Assembly: GCA_016716885.1 (NCBI GenBank)
Contig: JADJUV010000029.1
Span: 29,085-93,084, forward strand
Direction: 5' to 3'
Length of the DNA stretch: 64,000 nucleotides
From: Candidatus Trichofilum aggregatum
GTDB taxonomy: Bacteria; Chloroflexota; Anaerolineae; Promineifilales; Promineifilaceae
Every line of letters begins with the position of its first letter. Position 1 is the first letter of the stretch. The notes beneath the pieces are model-generated. The model was not told the origin of the DNA, made no database searches, and saw only the letters and a program-made list of their open reading frames with translations. This document shows, one piece after another, positions 18,911 to 27,676 of the stretch. A program made the position numbers and the translations under genes.

Positions 18911-21250
18911 ATGAAAATCACCATCGTTGGCGGGGGGCCGGGGGGGTTGTATTTTGCCCTTTTGGCGAAAAAAGAATGGCCGGAGTACGACATCACCGTG
19001 TATGAGCGCAACAAGCCGGATGATACCTTTGGTTTTGGGGTGGTGTTCTCCGATGAGACGTTGGGGACGTACCGGGATTATGATCGGCCGTCCTACGAGG
19101 CCATCCGGCGCAATTTTGCTTACTGGGACGATGTGGAAATCTGGTTTAAGGGGCGCAATTTCCGCTGTGCCGGGAATGGGTTTGCCGGCTGTTCGCGCAA
19201 GTCCCTGCTGATGTTGTTGCAGGAACGCGGCCGCGAACTGGGCGTCAAGATGCAGTTTGAGTGTGACCTGGAGCCAGCCCAACTCGATCAGCCCCCCTTT
19301 GCCGACAGTGACCTCATCGTGGCCGCCGATGGCATCCACAGCAAAATCCGTGAGGCGCACAAAGCGCATTTTGGCACGACGGTAGATTTGCGCCAGGATT
19401 ATTTTTGCTGGTTGGGGTCCAGCCGCGAGTTTGATGCCTTTGAATATTTTTTCCGCGAGACGGAGCATGGGGTGATGGTGGCCCATTGTTACCAGTACGA
19501 ACCCCAGGCCAGCACCTGGGTCATCGAGATGCCCCCGGCTACCTGGTTGGGTTGGGGGTTTGACAAACTGGATGCGCTGAATGGGGAGCATATCCCGGTG
19601 TTGGAGCAGATTTTTGCTGAAGAACTGGCAGGGCATCCCCTCATCAACAACCGCTCCTTGTGGCGGCAATTCCCCACCATCGCCAACCACACCTGGGTGA
19701 AGGAGAACATCGTCCTGATGGGGGACGCCAAAGCCACCGCCCATTACTCCATCGGCTCAGGGACGAAGCTGGCGATGGAAGATGCGATTGCCCTGTTGGA
19801 AGCGTTGCGGGGGACGGATTCAGTCGCGGCCGCGCTGCACCATTACGACACCGCCCGCCGTGAGGATGTGGAAAAGACCCAACACACGGCCAACGTCTCC
19901 CTGGAATGGTTCGAGGCCATGGAACGGCATTGGCAACTAGAGCCGGAGCAGTTCGCCTTTGGCGTCATGTCCCGCTCCAAACAGATCACCCTGGATGAAC
20001 TGATGGTGCGCGATGAACAGTTCGCCCGTCCCATCCAGAACTGGTTCCTCGACAAAGTGCGCCAACAGGGGTTCCCGGTTGCCGCCAACACGCCCCCCAT
20101 GTTCACCCCGTTCCGCCTGCGCGAGATGGTCGTGACCAACCGGGTCGTCGTCTCGCCGATGGCCCAATATTCGGCGGTGGATGGGGTTCCCAACGACTGG
20201 CACTTCGTCCATCTGGCGAGCCGCGCCGTGGGGGGAGCGGGTCTGCTGTTTGTGGAGATGACCTGCCCCGCCCCGGACGCCCGGATTACGCCGGGGTGTA
20301 CCGGGTTGTGGAACGACGAACAATGTGCCGCCTTCGCCCGGATGGTGACTTTCGTCCACGAGAACAGCCAGGCCAAAATTTGTATGCAGTTGGGTCATGC
20401 CGGGCGCAAAGGGTCTACGCAGGTGGGTTGGGAAGACGAGAACCATCCCCTGCCCGATGGCAACTGGCCGGTGGTGGCCCCCTCGGCCATCCCGTACTAC
20501 CCGGACAGCCAGCTACCCCTCGAACTGAGCCGGGCGGACATGGCCCGGATTGTGGCCGAGTTTGTGCGGTCAACCGAGTATGCCGAGGCCGCCGGGTTTG
20601 ACATGCTGGAAATCCACATGGCCCACGGCTACCTGCTGGCGAGTTTCATTTCGCCGCTGACGAACCGACGCACGGATGAATACGGGGGTGACATTGGCAA
20701 CCGGATGCGTTTCCCGCTAGAAGTTTTCTCCGCCTGCCGGGCTGTCTGGCCTGCCCACAAACCGATGTCGGTGCGGCTGTCGGCGACGGACTGGTTTCCG
20801 GGGGGGCTGAGGGGTGAGGAGTTGCTCGCGGCCGCGACCCTGCTCAAAAACGCCGGTGTAGATTTGCTGGACGTGTCCACCGGGCAGACCGTACCCGACC
20901 AACAACCTATCTATGGCCGCATGTACCAGACCCCCTTTGCCGACAAAATCCGGCTGGAAGTGGGTATTCCCACGATGGCGGTGGGAGCCATCACGACGCC
21001 GGATCAGGTGAACACCATTTTGTTGCAGGGGCGGGCGGATCTGGTGGCGTTGGCGCGGCCGCATCTCACCGACCCGTACTTTACCTTGCACGCGGCCGCG
21101 TTGTACAACTATCGCGGTATCCAATGGCCGAAACAATATTGGAGCGGCCGCAATCAGCTTTACCGGCTGGCGGAGCGGGAGCGGGCGGAGTGGTTGGAGA
21201 ATAAGCGGGCGTTGCGGCCGCGGAGTCATGCAGTGAATAGTGAGGAATAG
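18911..21250 (+). CDS. Fused FAD monooxygenase/old-yellow-enzyme protein (2-aminobenzoyl-CoA or salicylyl-CoA type)
   Basis: The protein has 779 residues. The N-terminal half is a class A FAD monooxygenase: Rossmann GGGPGGLY at residues 7-14, SDLIVAADGIHS near 135, and LMGDAKATAHYS near 275. From about residue 395 comes an FMN old-yellow-enzyme domain: FTPFRLREMVVTNRVVVSPM, LQHAGRKG-type QLGHAGRKGST, and ISPLTNRRTDEYGG. This fusion is the hallmark of 2-aminobenzoyl-CoA monooxygenase/reductase, which hydroxylates and reduces the ring with O2 and NADPH. Databases also call it bifunctional salicylyl-CoA 5-hydroxylase/oxidoreductase. An AGAGG site precedes the ATG. No CoA ligase for the aromatic acid is in the window. 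Several palindrome copies lie near the 3' end. Confidence 0.9.
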   Translation: MKITIVGGGPGGLYFALLAKKEWPEYDITVYERNKPDDTFGFGVVFSDETLGTYRDYDRPSYEAIRRNFAYWDDVEIWFKGRNFRCAGNGFAGCSRKSLLMLLQERGRELGVKMQFECDLEPAQLDQPPFADSDLIVAADGIHSKIREAHKAHFGTTVDLRQDYFCWLGSSREFDAFEYFFRETEHGVMVAHCYQYEPQASTWVIEMPPATWLGWGFDKLDALNGEHIPVLEQIFAEELAGHPLINNRSLWRQFPTIANHTWVKENIVLMGDAKATAHYSIGSGTKLAMEDAIALLEALRGTDSVAAALHHYDTARREDVEKTQHTANVSLEWFEAMERHWQLEPEQFAFGVMSRSKQITLDELMVRDEQFARPIQNWFLDKVRQQGFPVAANTPPMFTPFRLREMVVTNRVVVSPMAQYSAVDGVPNDWHFVHLASRAVGGAGLLFVEMTCPAPDARITPGCTGLWNDEQCAAFARMVTFVHENSQAKICMQLGHAGRKGSTQVGWEDENHPLPDGNWPVVAPSAIPYYPDSQLPLELSRADMARIVAEFVRSTEYAEAAGFDMLEIHMAHGYLLASFISPLTNRRTDEYGGDIGNRMRFPLEVFSACRAVWPAHKPMSVRLSATDWFPGGLRGEELLAAATLLKNAGVDLLDVSTGQTVPDQQPIYGRMYQTPFADKIRLEVGIPTMAVGAITTPDQVNTILLQGRADLVALARPHLTDPYFTLHAAALYNYRGIQWPKQYWSGRNQLYRLAERERAEWLENKRALRPRSHAVNSEE

Positions 21251-21579
21251 GGCGGGACAGGTGGGACGGAATCAAGGTTAAACGGAGAGCCTACCTTCCC
21301 ACCTGTCTCACCCGCTTTGCCCACCCCCGCCAGGGGTTAAAACCCCCGGCTGATAGAACAAAGTCCACTGGAAGTGGACTGGGGAGGGGTTCTCCAGTGC
21401 GCTTTAGCGTACTTGATGTATCAGCGGTAGATTTCAATCTACCTCTACCGTGGCGGTTCGCGGCCGCAAATCCCCAAAATAGCCTATAGTATCCCCATTC
21501 TTTATCCGTGTTTCTGCCATCCGTGTTAAGTGAAGTGCCGTATATTTTGGTAATATTTTTTGAAGGAGAGGATTATCCG
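21251..21579. other. Intergenic region before the AT-rich patch
   Basis: It includes an inverted pair GTCCACTGGAAGTGGAC (21361-21377) and a TGCGCTTTAGCGTACT segment that may be a decayed family A hairpin. One GCGGCCGC copy lies at about 21460. No gene is seen. Confidence 0.5.
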
Positions 21580-22128
21580 ATGGATACCCCAAAGAAAATT
21601 CAACTTCGTGATTTTTATAACCAGGCTGGTCATCTATTCCCATTATTTGTCCGTGAGGGGATCGAGCAACGCCTTAAACTTCAAGATGCATTTAACGAAG
21701 CTTCAAATGTTTATATTCAACTTCACGGCGATCTTATGCGGTCAGTCCAAACTTTAAATGAACAGGACGGTCAATGTGAAAGGCGTAGTGCATTCAGATC
21801 CGCTTTTGCATTTTTTGAAGGTGTTATCAACACTTTAGCAAACGTCTCATTAATAGCTGACAACGCAAGACTTTCCAACTGTTGTCTTATCTGAAATAAA
21901 GAGAGCTGCACTCACGGAAATGGATTACAACGTTCAAGACAACGGGGTGTAAAGCCCGCCAGAAAAAAAGTTCAACTTAAAATGCGGGTAGTGTTTGTCT
22001 ATCAAATAATGTGCGAGCTATTTGCGCTCAAATCCAAGCTAGATAGGGGAGGAGGTAGCGGTTGGGATGAATTTCTTTCTGCAATAAAGAAACGCGACAG
22101 TCTAACCCCATCCGAGAACAATAGATGA
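21580..22128 (+). pseudogene. Broken hypothetical gene in an AT-rich patch
   Basis: An intact-looking start (ATG at 21580 after GAAGGAGAGG) opens a frame beginning MDTPKKIQLRDFYNQ that stops at 21894. Related coding continues in other frames: TVVLSEIKRAALTE near 21883, then MRVVFVYQIMCELFALKSKLD from about 21981. The reading ends in KKRDSLTPSENNR at 22128. At least two frameshifts separate these pieces. The composition is AT-richer than the neighbours and the iterated palindrome is absent, which suggests foreign origin. I do not recognise a family. Confidence 0.55.
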
Positions 22129-22129
22129 C

Positions 22130-22432
22130 TTGTCAGTTAAAGATGTAGACATGGTAAACCTTCAGAAAGCTATGAATTGGTTCAATAACAGCTTTGGTGC
22201 GGTTATTACCGAATTGCGCAGTGTGATACCGGAAGAGGTGCATGAATTTACTGAGTATAGAGAGGAAACTAGCCGGACCATTGCTAAGTTCCAGTGGATT
22301 TCTGAAAGAGCCATAAAAATTGAGTTGCTTATCAACCGAATCCGGGCTAATGAAAGTATTGAAGAAAAAGAAGTTATAGAAGCTGACAAAGCCTTGAGAG
22401 AAATTGTTACCGAGTCGCTTCAGAATAGGTAA
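22130..22432 (+). CDS. Small hypothetical protein, predicted helical
   Basis: The frame starts TTG at 22130 or ATG at 22151 (MVNLQKAMNWFNNSFGAV) and ends REIVTESLQNR, about 93-100 residues. It is rich in Glu, Ile and Lys and looks alpha-helical. It follows the broken gene directly and could be its 3' part in another frame (the stop and the new frame overlap at 22123-22132). AT-rich, no family recognised, possibly not functional. Confidence 0.4.
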   Translation: MSVKDVDMVNLQKAMNWFNNSFGAVITELRSVIPEEVHEFTEYREETSRTIAKFQWISERAIKIELLINRIRANESIEEKEVIEADKALREIVTESLQNR

Positions 22433-22446
22433 CATTTGCTGACGGC

Positions 22447-22518
22447 GATTGGATTGAGACGTTGGGAACAAGGAACAAAACTGGTGGATAGCCGCACCAT
22501 CCCCTTCCCCGTACCATA
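22447..22518 (+). pseudogene. 3' fragment of a duplicated small gene
   Basis: The reading IGLRRWEQGTKLVDSRTIPFPVP then stop matches the end of the gene at 23615-23880 (IGLWCQEQGIELVDRRGRVI then PFPEP and stop). Similarity continues 40 bases past the stop (CAGGGATTGACGCC). Only the last 24 codons are left, cut off exactly where the AT-rich patch ends, so the patch probably inserted into or deleted the 5' part. Confidence 0.65.
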
Positions 22519-22589
22519 AAACACACAGGGATTGACGCCCCATTTAATCAAGGGTATGGTTTAGCCAGAACCAAAACGAGGGCAGATTT

Positions 22590-22899
22590 ATGGACACAAC
22601 CTACGTAGAACAACGGGAACAAGATTACTGGATCAGCAACAGCCGCGTCTCTCTGGCTTCGGTGGTGCTGGCCTTCCGGGACGGCCTTGCGCCTGAAACG
22701 ATTGCCGCTGAATGTTTCCCTACCCTCTCGCTGGAGCAGGTTTATGGCGCGATCACTTACTACCTTGAGCCATCGCCAAGAGGTAGACACATACCTCAAA
22801 CGGCGTGAAACAGAGTTTGCCGCTTTACAAAAATCTACCCATGATCCCGCTTTCGCCCGTAAGCTGGCTCAGACCCGCCGCCAACATCAACTCGCCTGA
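22590..22899 (+). CDS. DUF433 family antitoxin-like protein, frameshifted
   Basis: The first frame reads MDTTYVEQREQDYWISNSRVSLASVVLAFRDGLAPETIAAECFPTL in pattern and then SLEQVYGAITYYL, which is the DUF433 winged-helix-like domain. Just after YYL, near 22765-22770, the frame breaks. The expected continuation SHRQEVDTYLKRRETEF is in the next frame and runs to a stop at 22899. The joined protein would have about 103 residues. DUF433 proteins often precede a PIN-like DUF5615 gene, as here with a 2-base gap, and are regarded as antitoxins. One extra base explains the break: a sequencing error or a lost antitoxin. Confidence 0.75.
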
Positions 22900-22901
22900 T
22901 C

Positions 22902-23252
22902 ATGCGTATTCGTTTTCAAGCCGACGCTGATTTGAACCAGATTATCGTCCGGGCTACCTTGCGCCTGGAACCGACCATTGATTTTCAGACGGCGACCGCG
23001 GCCGCGTTGTCGGGTTTGGATGATAGGGCGGTGTTGCACACGGCCGCGCAAGATAACCGCATTCTCGTTTCCCACGATTTACGAACCATGCCCCATCATT
23101 TTGCCAACTTTATCGAGAACGAAGAAAGCCCAGGCCTCATCATCGTATCGCAAAAACTGCCTGTTTCACAGGTAGCGGAAGAACTTCTCCTCATCTGGTT
23201 AGCCAGCGAACCTGAAGATTGGCTCAATCAAATTCGCACCTTACCCCTATAA
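22902..23252 (+). CDS. DUF5615 family PIN-like protein
   Basis: The protein has 116 residues. An Asp-rich start, MRIRFQADADLNQ, gives the first acidic residues of the PIN-like fold. SGLDDRAVLHTAAQDNRILVS and SHDLRTMPHH supply later Asp residues, as usual in DUF5615. The family is taken to be a ribonuclease toxin partner of DUF433. Start ATG lies two bases after the antitoxin stop, so translation is probably coupled. Two palindrome-related stretches lie in the gene, one encoding TAAAL. Confidence 0.82.
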   Translation: MRIRFQADADLNQIIVRATLRLEPTIDFQTATAAALSGLDDRAVLHTAAQDNRILVSHDLRTMPHHFANFIENEESPGLIIVSQKLPVSQVAEELLLIWLASEPEDWLNQIRTLPL

Positions 23253-23373
23253 AAAGCGGAAACAGTCAGCAGTTATCAGTCACCAGTGAGCGGTAGGGGT
23301 GGGGCAACCAGGGGGAAGGGTGGGAGAAACAAGAAGGCTTGGTTCCCGGTTGCCTCACTCCGGTTTGCCAGAG

Positions 23374-23494
23374 GGTGGTTTCATTTCGGTTGAGCGTTCG
23401 TCCAGTGCCTGGCACGGGGCAGAAAAGCCTAGTCAGACCAAATTTTACCGCCCCGTGCCAGGCACTCATTGTTCCAACTCATTGGAACACACCC
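23374..23494. repeat. Family B inverted-repeat element, copy 2
   Basis: Core arms AGTGCCTGGCACGGGGC and complement at 23404-23466. Outer arms GGGTGGTTTC and GAACACACCC. A CATTTCGGTTGAGCGTTC flank is shared with copy 3. Confidence 0.8.
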
Positions 23495-23614
23495 TTTGCC
23501 AGATAAACCCCTGGCCTGACACGGGGGCGAGCAGGTGGGAAGCGGGTTTCCCGTTTGACCAACATCTGGCCCACCTGCCCCGCCCCTACTAATGACTTCA
23601 TGGAGAAATAGGTG

Positions 23615-23880
23615 ATGACGTTAGAAGAAAAATACCCCTTTATTGCCAGTTGGGTACGAGATGGGGAGATTCGGATCGGTCGGTCGTCTAGCTATCGTGA
23701 GGAACCACATGCAGGGGTGTTTATGTCTGGGGGGACACCGCCTGGTATAGCGATGAGCCGTTTGGTTCGTTGGATGAGGTGTTTGAGCAGATGGAACGGG
23801 CGATTGGGCTGTGGTGTCAGGAGCAGGGGATAGAACTGGTGGATAGGCGCGGCCGCGTTATCCCCTTTCCCGAACCATAA
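23615..23880 (+). pseudogene. Small conserved hypothetical gene with a poly-G frameshift
   Basis: The start reads MTLEEKYPFIASWVRDGEIRIG, then EEPHAGVFMSG. At a run of six G (23730-23735) the frame shifts; the continuation DTAWYSDEPFGSLDEVFEQ and the end RVIPFPEP run to a stop at 23880. The joined product would have about 88 residues. A second, truncated copy lies at 22447-22518. The family is not recognised. The break is at a homopolymer and may be a sequencing error. Confidence 0.6.
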
Positions 23881-23997
23881 AACACCCAGGGATTGACGCC
23901 GCATCTAATCAAGTGATTGATTTGCCGCGTTGTCCAGTTTAGATGATAAATGGGTGCAAAGTGGCCGGGGCGCGTGGGGTTGTCTGGCTGAAAGCAA

Positions 23998-24038
23998 ACG
24001 GCCGTTTGTCCCACCTCCCCGTGAGACAAACGGCCGTT
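23998..24038 (-). terminator. Hairpin downstream of the carbonic anhydrase gene
   Basis: AACGGCCGTTTGTC and GACAAACGGCCGTT pair around a 13-base loop, 24 bases after the stop of the minus-strand carbonic anhydrase gene. There is only a weak T-run, so it may equally be a structural repeat. Confidence 0.5.
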
Positions 24039-24061
24039 CATACAGGCTCACCTAACCGCTA

Positions 24062-25175
24062 TTACGGTGTTCCGTCTAACTGCAAACCTTGCTCAATGAC
24101 TGGTTGTAGGGGGCGGTTATTACCCGCAATGATATGGTTGAAGTCAGCAATTTGCTCCGCCGACATTTCAACCGGGGTTTTCATAACCGACCAAATAACC
24201 TCTTCGGAACAAGGGGGCGTGGTTAATGAACCACTGTAGCGATAGACCGTTTGCTCCGTCGGCAGCAAATCGGCGACCTGTACGGTCGCGCCCGTGGCAA
24301 TAATACCTATCTGCTCTTCAGGTAAATGATCCCTAACCGAGGTAAAGCCGTATTTTCCGCCCCTCGGCGATAAATACCCCCCACGGCTACTTCCCGTTTG
24401 CATCCTGGTGGACCAGATGCATTTCAATGGGATAGTCCTGGCCTTCAACGGTATGTTCGCTGGGGGCGTGGAAATGAAATTGTTTCAATTCGTACGTTCC
24501 GCCGTTGATGACTATCTGGCTACCGGCAACGACATTGACCTGAACCGTGTGCCCATTGTTGATAATATTGACGGTCGTTTCCTTATAGTCAAAAACGATA
24601 TTCGCCAAATCAGTCACGGCGGCATTGGTTAGATCGATCGGCGACTGTTCCTGACCAGTACCACACGTTTCATAATAGTCACTCAGTTCAGCCCATTCTG
24701 CCGGTTCCCCGTCTTCATACCCAAAGTGCGGATAAATTACCACACACTGTTTCTCCCCCGCCGAAGCGACATAATCCCGCAACGTGTTCTCATGCTCCAT
24801 CAGCAACCACTCGTGGCCTACAGACGTTTCCTGGTCGTGTGTTTCACGGTCTTCCAATTGGAAATAAGGGGTGAGCACGGGCGGGGATTGGTTCGTATCA
24901 TGCCATACCGCCGTAATCTCAGCACCACTGAGATTGAGGAATCGGAGCATCACATTTCCTGCCGTTGGGGCGGGAATATCGGCAACATCGCAGGTGATTG
25001 CTTCCTCATTGGCCGATTCTTCGGATTCGGCTCGCGTTTCATCTGTGGTCGTCACTTCCGTTGGTCCTGGTTCATCATCACCAGGCAACAAGTCAGTTAT
25101 TGATTCTGTCGTCGGCGTTGAACACGCTGCCAGGACAAAAAGTAACAGCACGATAAGGGCCAGGGTCTTCTTCAT
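24062..25175 (-). CDS. Lipoprotein alpha-carbonic anhydrase with N-terminal VHL-beta-like domain (frameshifted)
   Basis: The start at 25175 follows AAAGGAG, and the protein begins with a lipoprotein signal (VLAACS). Residues about 65-150 read like a VHL beta domain: MLRFLNLSGAEITAVWHD, then TSVGHEWLLM. The alpha-carbonic anhydrase follows from about residue 165: GTGQEQSPIDL, zinc-ligand pattern FHFHAPSEHTV, EMHLVH. Near 24360-24400 several short indels in G-runs break the frame. The other frame gives the expected end (YSGSLTTPPCSEEVIW) and stop at 24062. The enzyme would hydrate CO2 outside the cytoplasm. The catalytic core is otherwise normal, so sequencing error is as likely as decay. Confidence 0.78.
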
Positions 25176-25911
25176 TAGGTTTACTCCTTTATGCATGGAT
25201 GGATGGAATGTTTTATGGCCAGACCTGGAATCTGGCTGATAGTTTACCAGTGTTTCTGTAAATTTCGCCAAAGTAGGCCTTGAAATAACCAGGAAGACAT
25301 ACCCGCAATTTTCCACTCATGGTCTGGACAAGCCAGAGCACTATCTTTGCAGTTTTGGTATGGATGCCTTGATCAACTGCATCCTGTCATGCTGAGAGTA
25401 TCCACGGGCACTCCGCCCGTGGGTACGCTCAGAATGACAAGTTTAGGGTAGCGTTTTGCCGTTTAAGAAAAAGTGCAAACATAGTGCCAGAGCTAAAGAG
25501 GTTTTGCCACGAGTTAAACGAATTGGCACGAATAGGCAAATAAAGATTCATGCCAATTCACGTTCTCGTTCCACGCTCCGCGTGGAATGCTCCCTTCGAC
25601 GCTCTGCGTCGCGCAGAACGCAGAGCGTACTACATCTTACCAAAGGTGGGCCTATGTTTTTATGACAAGCCTTGGCATCAGTTTGTCGCCGAAAAACCGC
25701 GCCGTTAGGTTTCCCCCTTCCCGGCGGGAAGGGGGTAGAGGGCTGGGTCTTCAGGCTAAATTTACCCAAGCGTTCTATAAAGTTGTAGTAGGAATGCGTT
25801 CTGATACCTGAATAGGCACGAAAATCAGTATTAATCCCCGCCATCGGTGGATAATTTTCTGGCGCACTAGACAAGAAATTGACTCGTCAAAGCGCTAGAT
25901 GACCGGGCCGC
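25176..25911. other. 736-bp intergenic region with several dispersed repeats
   Basis: It holds a hairpin of the CCACGGGCACTCCGCCCGTGG type (about 25398-25418) in a CATGCTGAGAGTA...CTCAGAATGACA frame, an AATTGGCACGAATAG repeat, GTTCCACGCTCCGCGTGGAA (about 25568-25587) and its companion palindromes, and a shortened family C element (about 25655-25795). No gene is supported. Confidence 0.6.
25655..25795. repeat. Family C composite palindromic element, internally deleted
   Basis: It begins TTTTTATGACAAG, contains GTTTGTCGCCG and CCCCCTTCCCGGCGGGAAGGGGG, and then CTGGGTCTTC and AAATTTACC. It ends near TAAAGTTGTAGTAGG. The CCCCGCCCC hairpin of the full element at 27868-28062 is missing. Confidence 0.65.
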
Positions 25912-26385
25912 CTAATGCATGATTAGTTGCACCTGTTGCCAATGGGCGCGGTCGTGTTGCACCACCAGGTGCAGGAGTTCGTGCATACTGGTGGGGCCAA
26001 AAAAGGCGTGGCGGCCGCGTCGTTGCCACATGGCTTCGGGTAAATCTTGCAAGAGGGTAATGGTGATCTGGCGCGCGGCCGCGAACGCCTCCAGTGCCCT
26101 CTCTCCATCTTGTTGCTGATACCCCCGCTCCTCAGTCCAGCGATCCGGGTCAGCTCCAGCAATAAAAGCGTTATCGGTGGTGATGAGGTCACGAAAGCGG
26201 ACCTGATGAACCTCACGTTCAACATCACGCAGGTGACACATCAATTCGGTGAGAGACCACTCTTGTAGGGAAGGCCGATAATGCCAATCCAGGGCCGCGG
26301 CCGCGCCTGATGGCCGCAATCAGCATCTCTCCTTAAAATGGGCCAATTCTAAAAGCAAGGTGGGAACAGGGTCTGAATCGTGCAT
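25912..26385 (-). CDS. DinB family protein (frameshifted N-terminus)
   Basis: The main frame (26319 to 25912) has the DinB helical-bundle pattern: WSLTELMCHLRDVEREVHQ, later TSMHELLHLVVQHDRAHWQQ, with His residues placed as in the metal site of the family. The natural start is ATG at 26385, overlapping the stop of the HAD gene as TAATG. From there MHDSDPVPTLLLELAHFKER reads 21 codons and hits TGA. Two nearby indels around 26310-26325 would restore a continuous helix. DinB-like proteins are thiol- or metal-dependent enzymes or stress proteins; the activity is unknown. Confidence 0.75.
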
Positions 26386-27112
26386 TAAATCTCCTGTAAC
26401 CAACCCGCCTGTAAACGTGCCGCCAGATCCCCCAGAGAGCCGTACCCCGTAACCTGGCTCGTATCCCCCACCTCAGCCGACCCATCGGTCAGCCAGAAAG
26501 AGGGCATGCCCAAAGCCAGCGCCGGAACCATATCATTTTGCCAATCATCACCCACCATCAACGCCTGTTCAGCCTGGCAATCAATATGGGCCAGAATTTC
26601 CTGGTAATAAGCCTGGTTGGGTTTGGTGGCATGCATTAATTCATAGCTAGTGACCAGAGCAAAGGGGTACTCACTCGGGGGCAGATTGGCCCAGCGGAGT
26701 CGTTCTTCGATGGCGCGTCGCGGGAACAGCGGATTTGTCGCCACGACGACCTGCAAACCCTGTGCAAAGGCCCATTGCACCAGGTCTACCGCTCCCGGCA
26801 TCGGTTCGGTAACGGACTGAAGGGTCGGGAATTGCTCGTGGTAAAACAGGTCAAAATGGGGTTCAACCACGGCCGGATCGAGGCCCGTACCTTGCTGAAA
26901 CGCCTGCCAGAATACTTCCCGGTTGGTGCGGGTTGGGTCGGTATTGGCAATCATGGTCCGGGTTCCCAGGAGCATGTGTTGCAGAAAATGTTCTTTGTCT
27001 AGCAACGCGGCCGCGTGCTGACCCAATAAACGAAAATATTGGGGCAAGAATGAATCCATCTTGTTCCCCAAAAAGGGGTATCATCCAGATCAAAGAGAAT
27101 GGCTTTTATCAT
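26385..27112 (-). CDS. HAD superfamily hydrolase (one homopolymer frameshift)
   Basis: The start at 27112 gives MIKAILFDLDDTP with the HAD nucleophile motif DxD. About 13 codons later, in the run CCCCTTTTTGGGG (27064-27076), the frame changes. The main frame then continues MGNKMDSFLPQYF. Motif II is seen in VVVATNPLFPRRA, motif III Lys in HATKPNQAYYQ, and motif IV in MVGDDWQNDMVPA. The size of about 242 residues is normal. It is probably a phosphatase of the phosphoglycolate-phosphatase-like type with unknown substrate. The stop overlaps the DinB start by one base, so the two are coupled. Confidence 0.82.
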
Positions 27113-27334
27113 GAGTTACTGCCTGAGTGGTGTTGGCACGTGGTGCGTGGTGCATAAAGGGTCTTTACGCATCACGCATCACGCAATTACGTCTTATCTC
27201 CCCCTAACCTGGATAAACCAGAAAATTTATCCGCAGATTAACGCCGATTTTCGCTGATTAAAGAATCTGCGTTAATCCCCACAATCTGCGGTTAAACTTC
27301 TTGCCGACTGGACAAGAAGTTGACTTGGAAGGTA

Positions 27335-27676
27335 CTACTCCCCAAACAATTCACGGAAACCTGGCTTTTCGGCGGCGCATTGTGGGCAACCCACATACGG
27401 GTTAGGCACATCAATCACGTGTTTGCTGCACCACGTCCGCACCTCAACCTTACGCCCCACCAACCCCAGGAATCCCTTTTTGACCATCCCTTCCAGAACG
27501 AGTTCAGGGCTGTTGTTGGCCGCCAGGATGGCGGGAACCGGGCAATTGGCACAATCGCGGGGTTCCCAGGGGGGGGATTGGCGGTTGGCTTGAATAAGGC
27601 GGCACTCTTGATCATCGCGGCCGCGGTGGAAATTTTGGTAGTAGAAACGGCATTCTTTGCCCGCAGGTGTACGCAT
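27335..27676 (-). CDS. Small Cys-rich hypothetical protein
   Basis: The protein has 113 residues with seven cysteines arranged in pairs: ECRFYY and QECRLI, RDCANCPVP, then WCSKH and YVGCPQCAAE. The CxxC pairs suggest a zinc or iron-sulfur site. YYQNFHRGRDDQECRLIQ is a distinctive segment. The start ATG at 27676 has no other candidate near it. I do not recognise a named family. It stands alone between repeat-rich regions. Confidence 0.65.
   Translation of the reverse strand: MRTPAGKECRFYYQNFHRGRDDQECRLIQANRQSPPWEPRDCANCPVPAILAANNSPELVLEGMVKKGFLGLVGRKVEVRTWCSKHVIDVPNPYVGCPQCAAEKPGFRELFGE

Noticed and set aside
18890..19744. 284-codon minus-strand open frame
   Set aside because: It lies opposite the clearly coding FAD/OYE gene, has no family features and no binding site; GC-rich third positions explain it.
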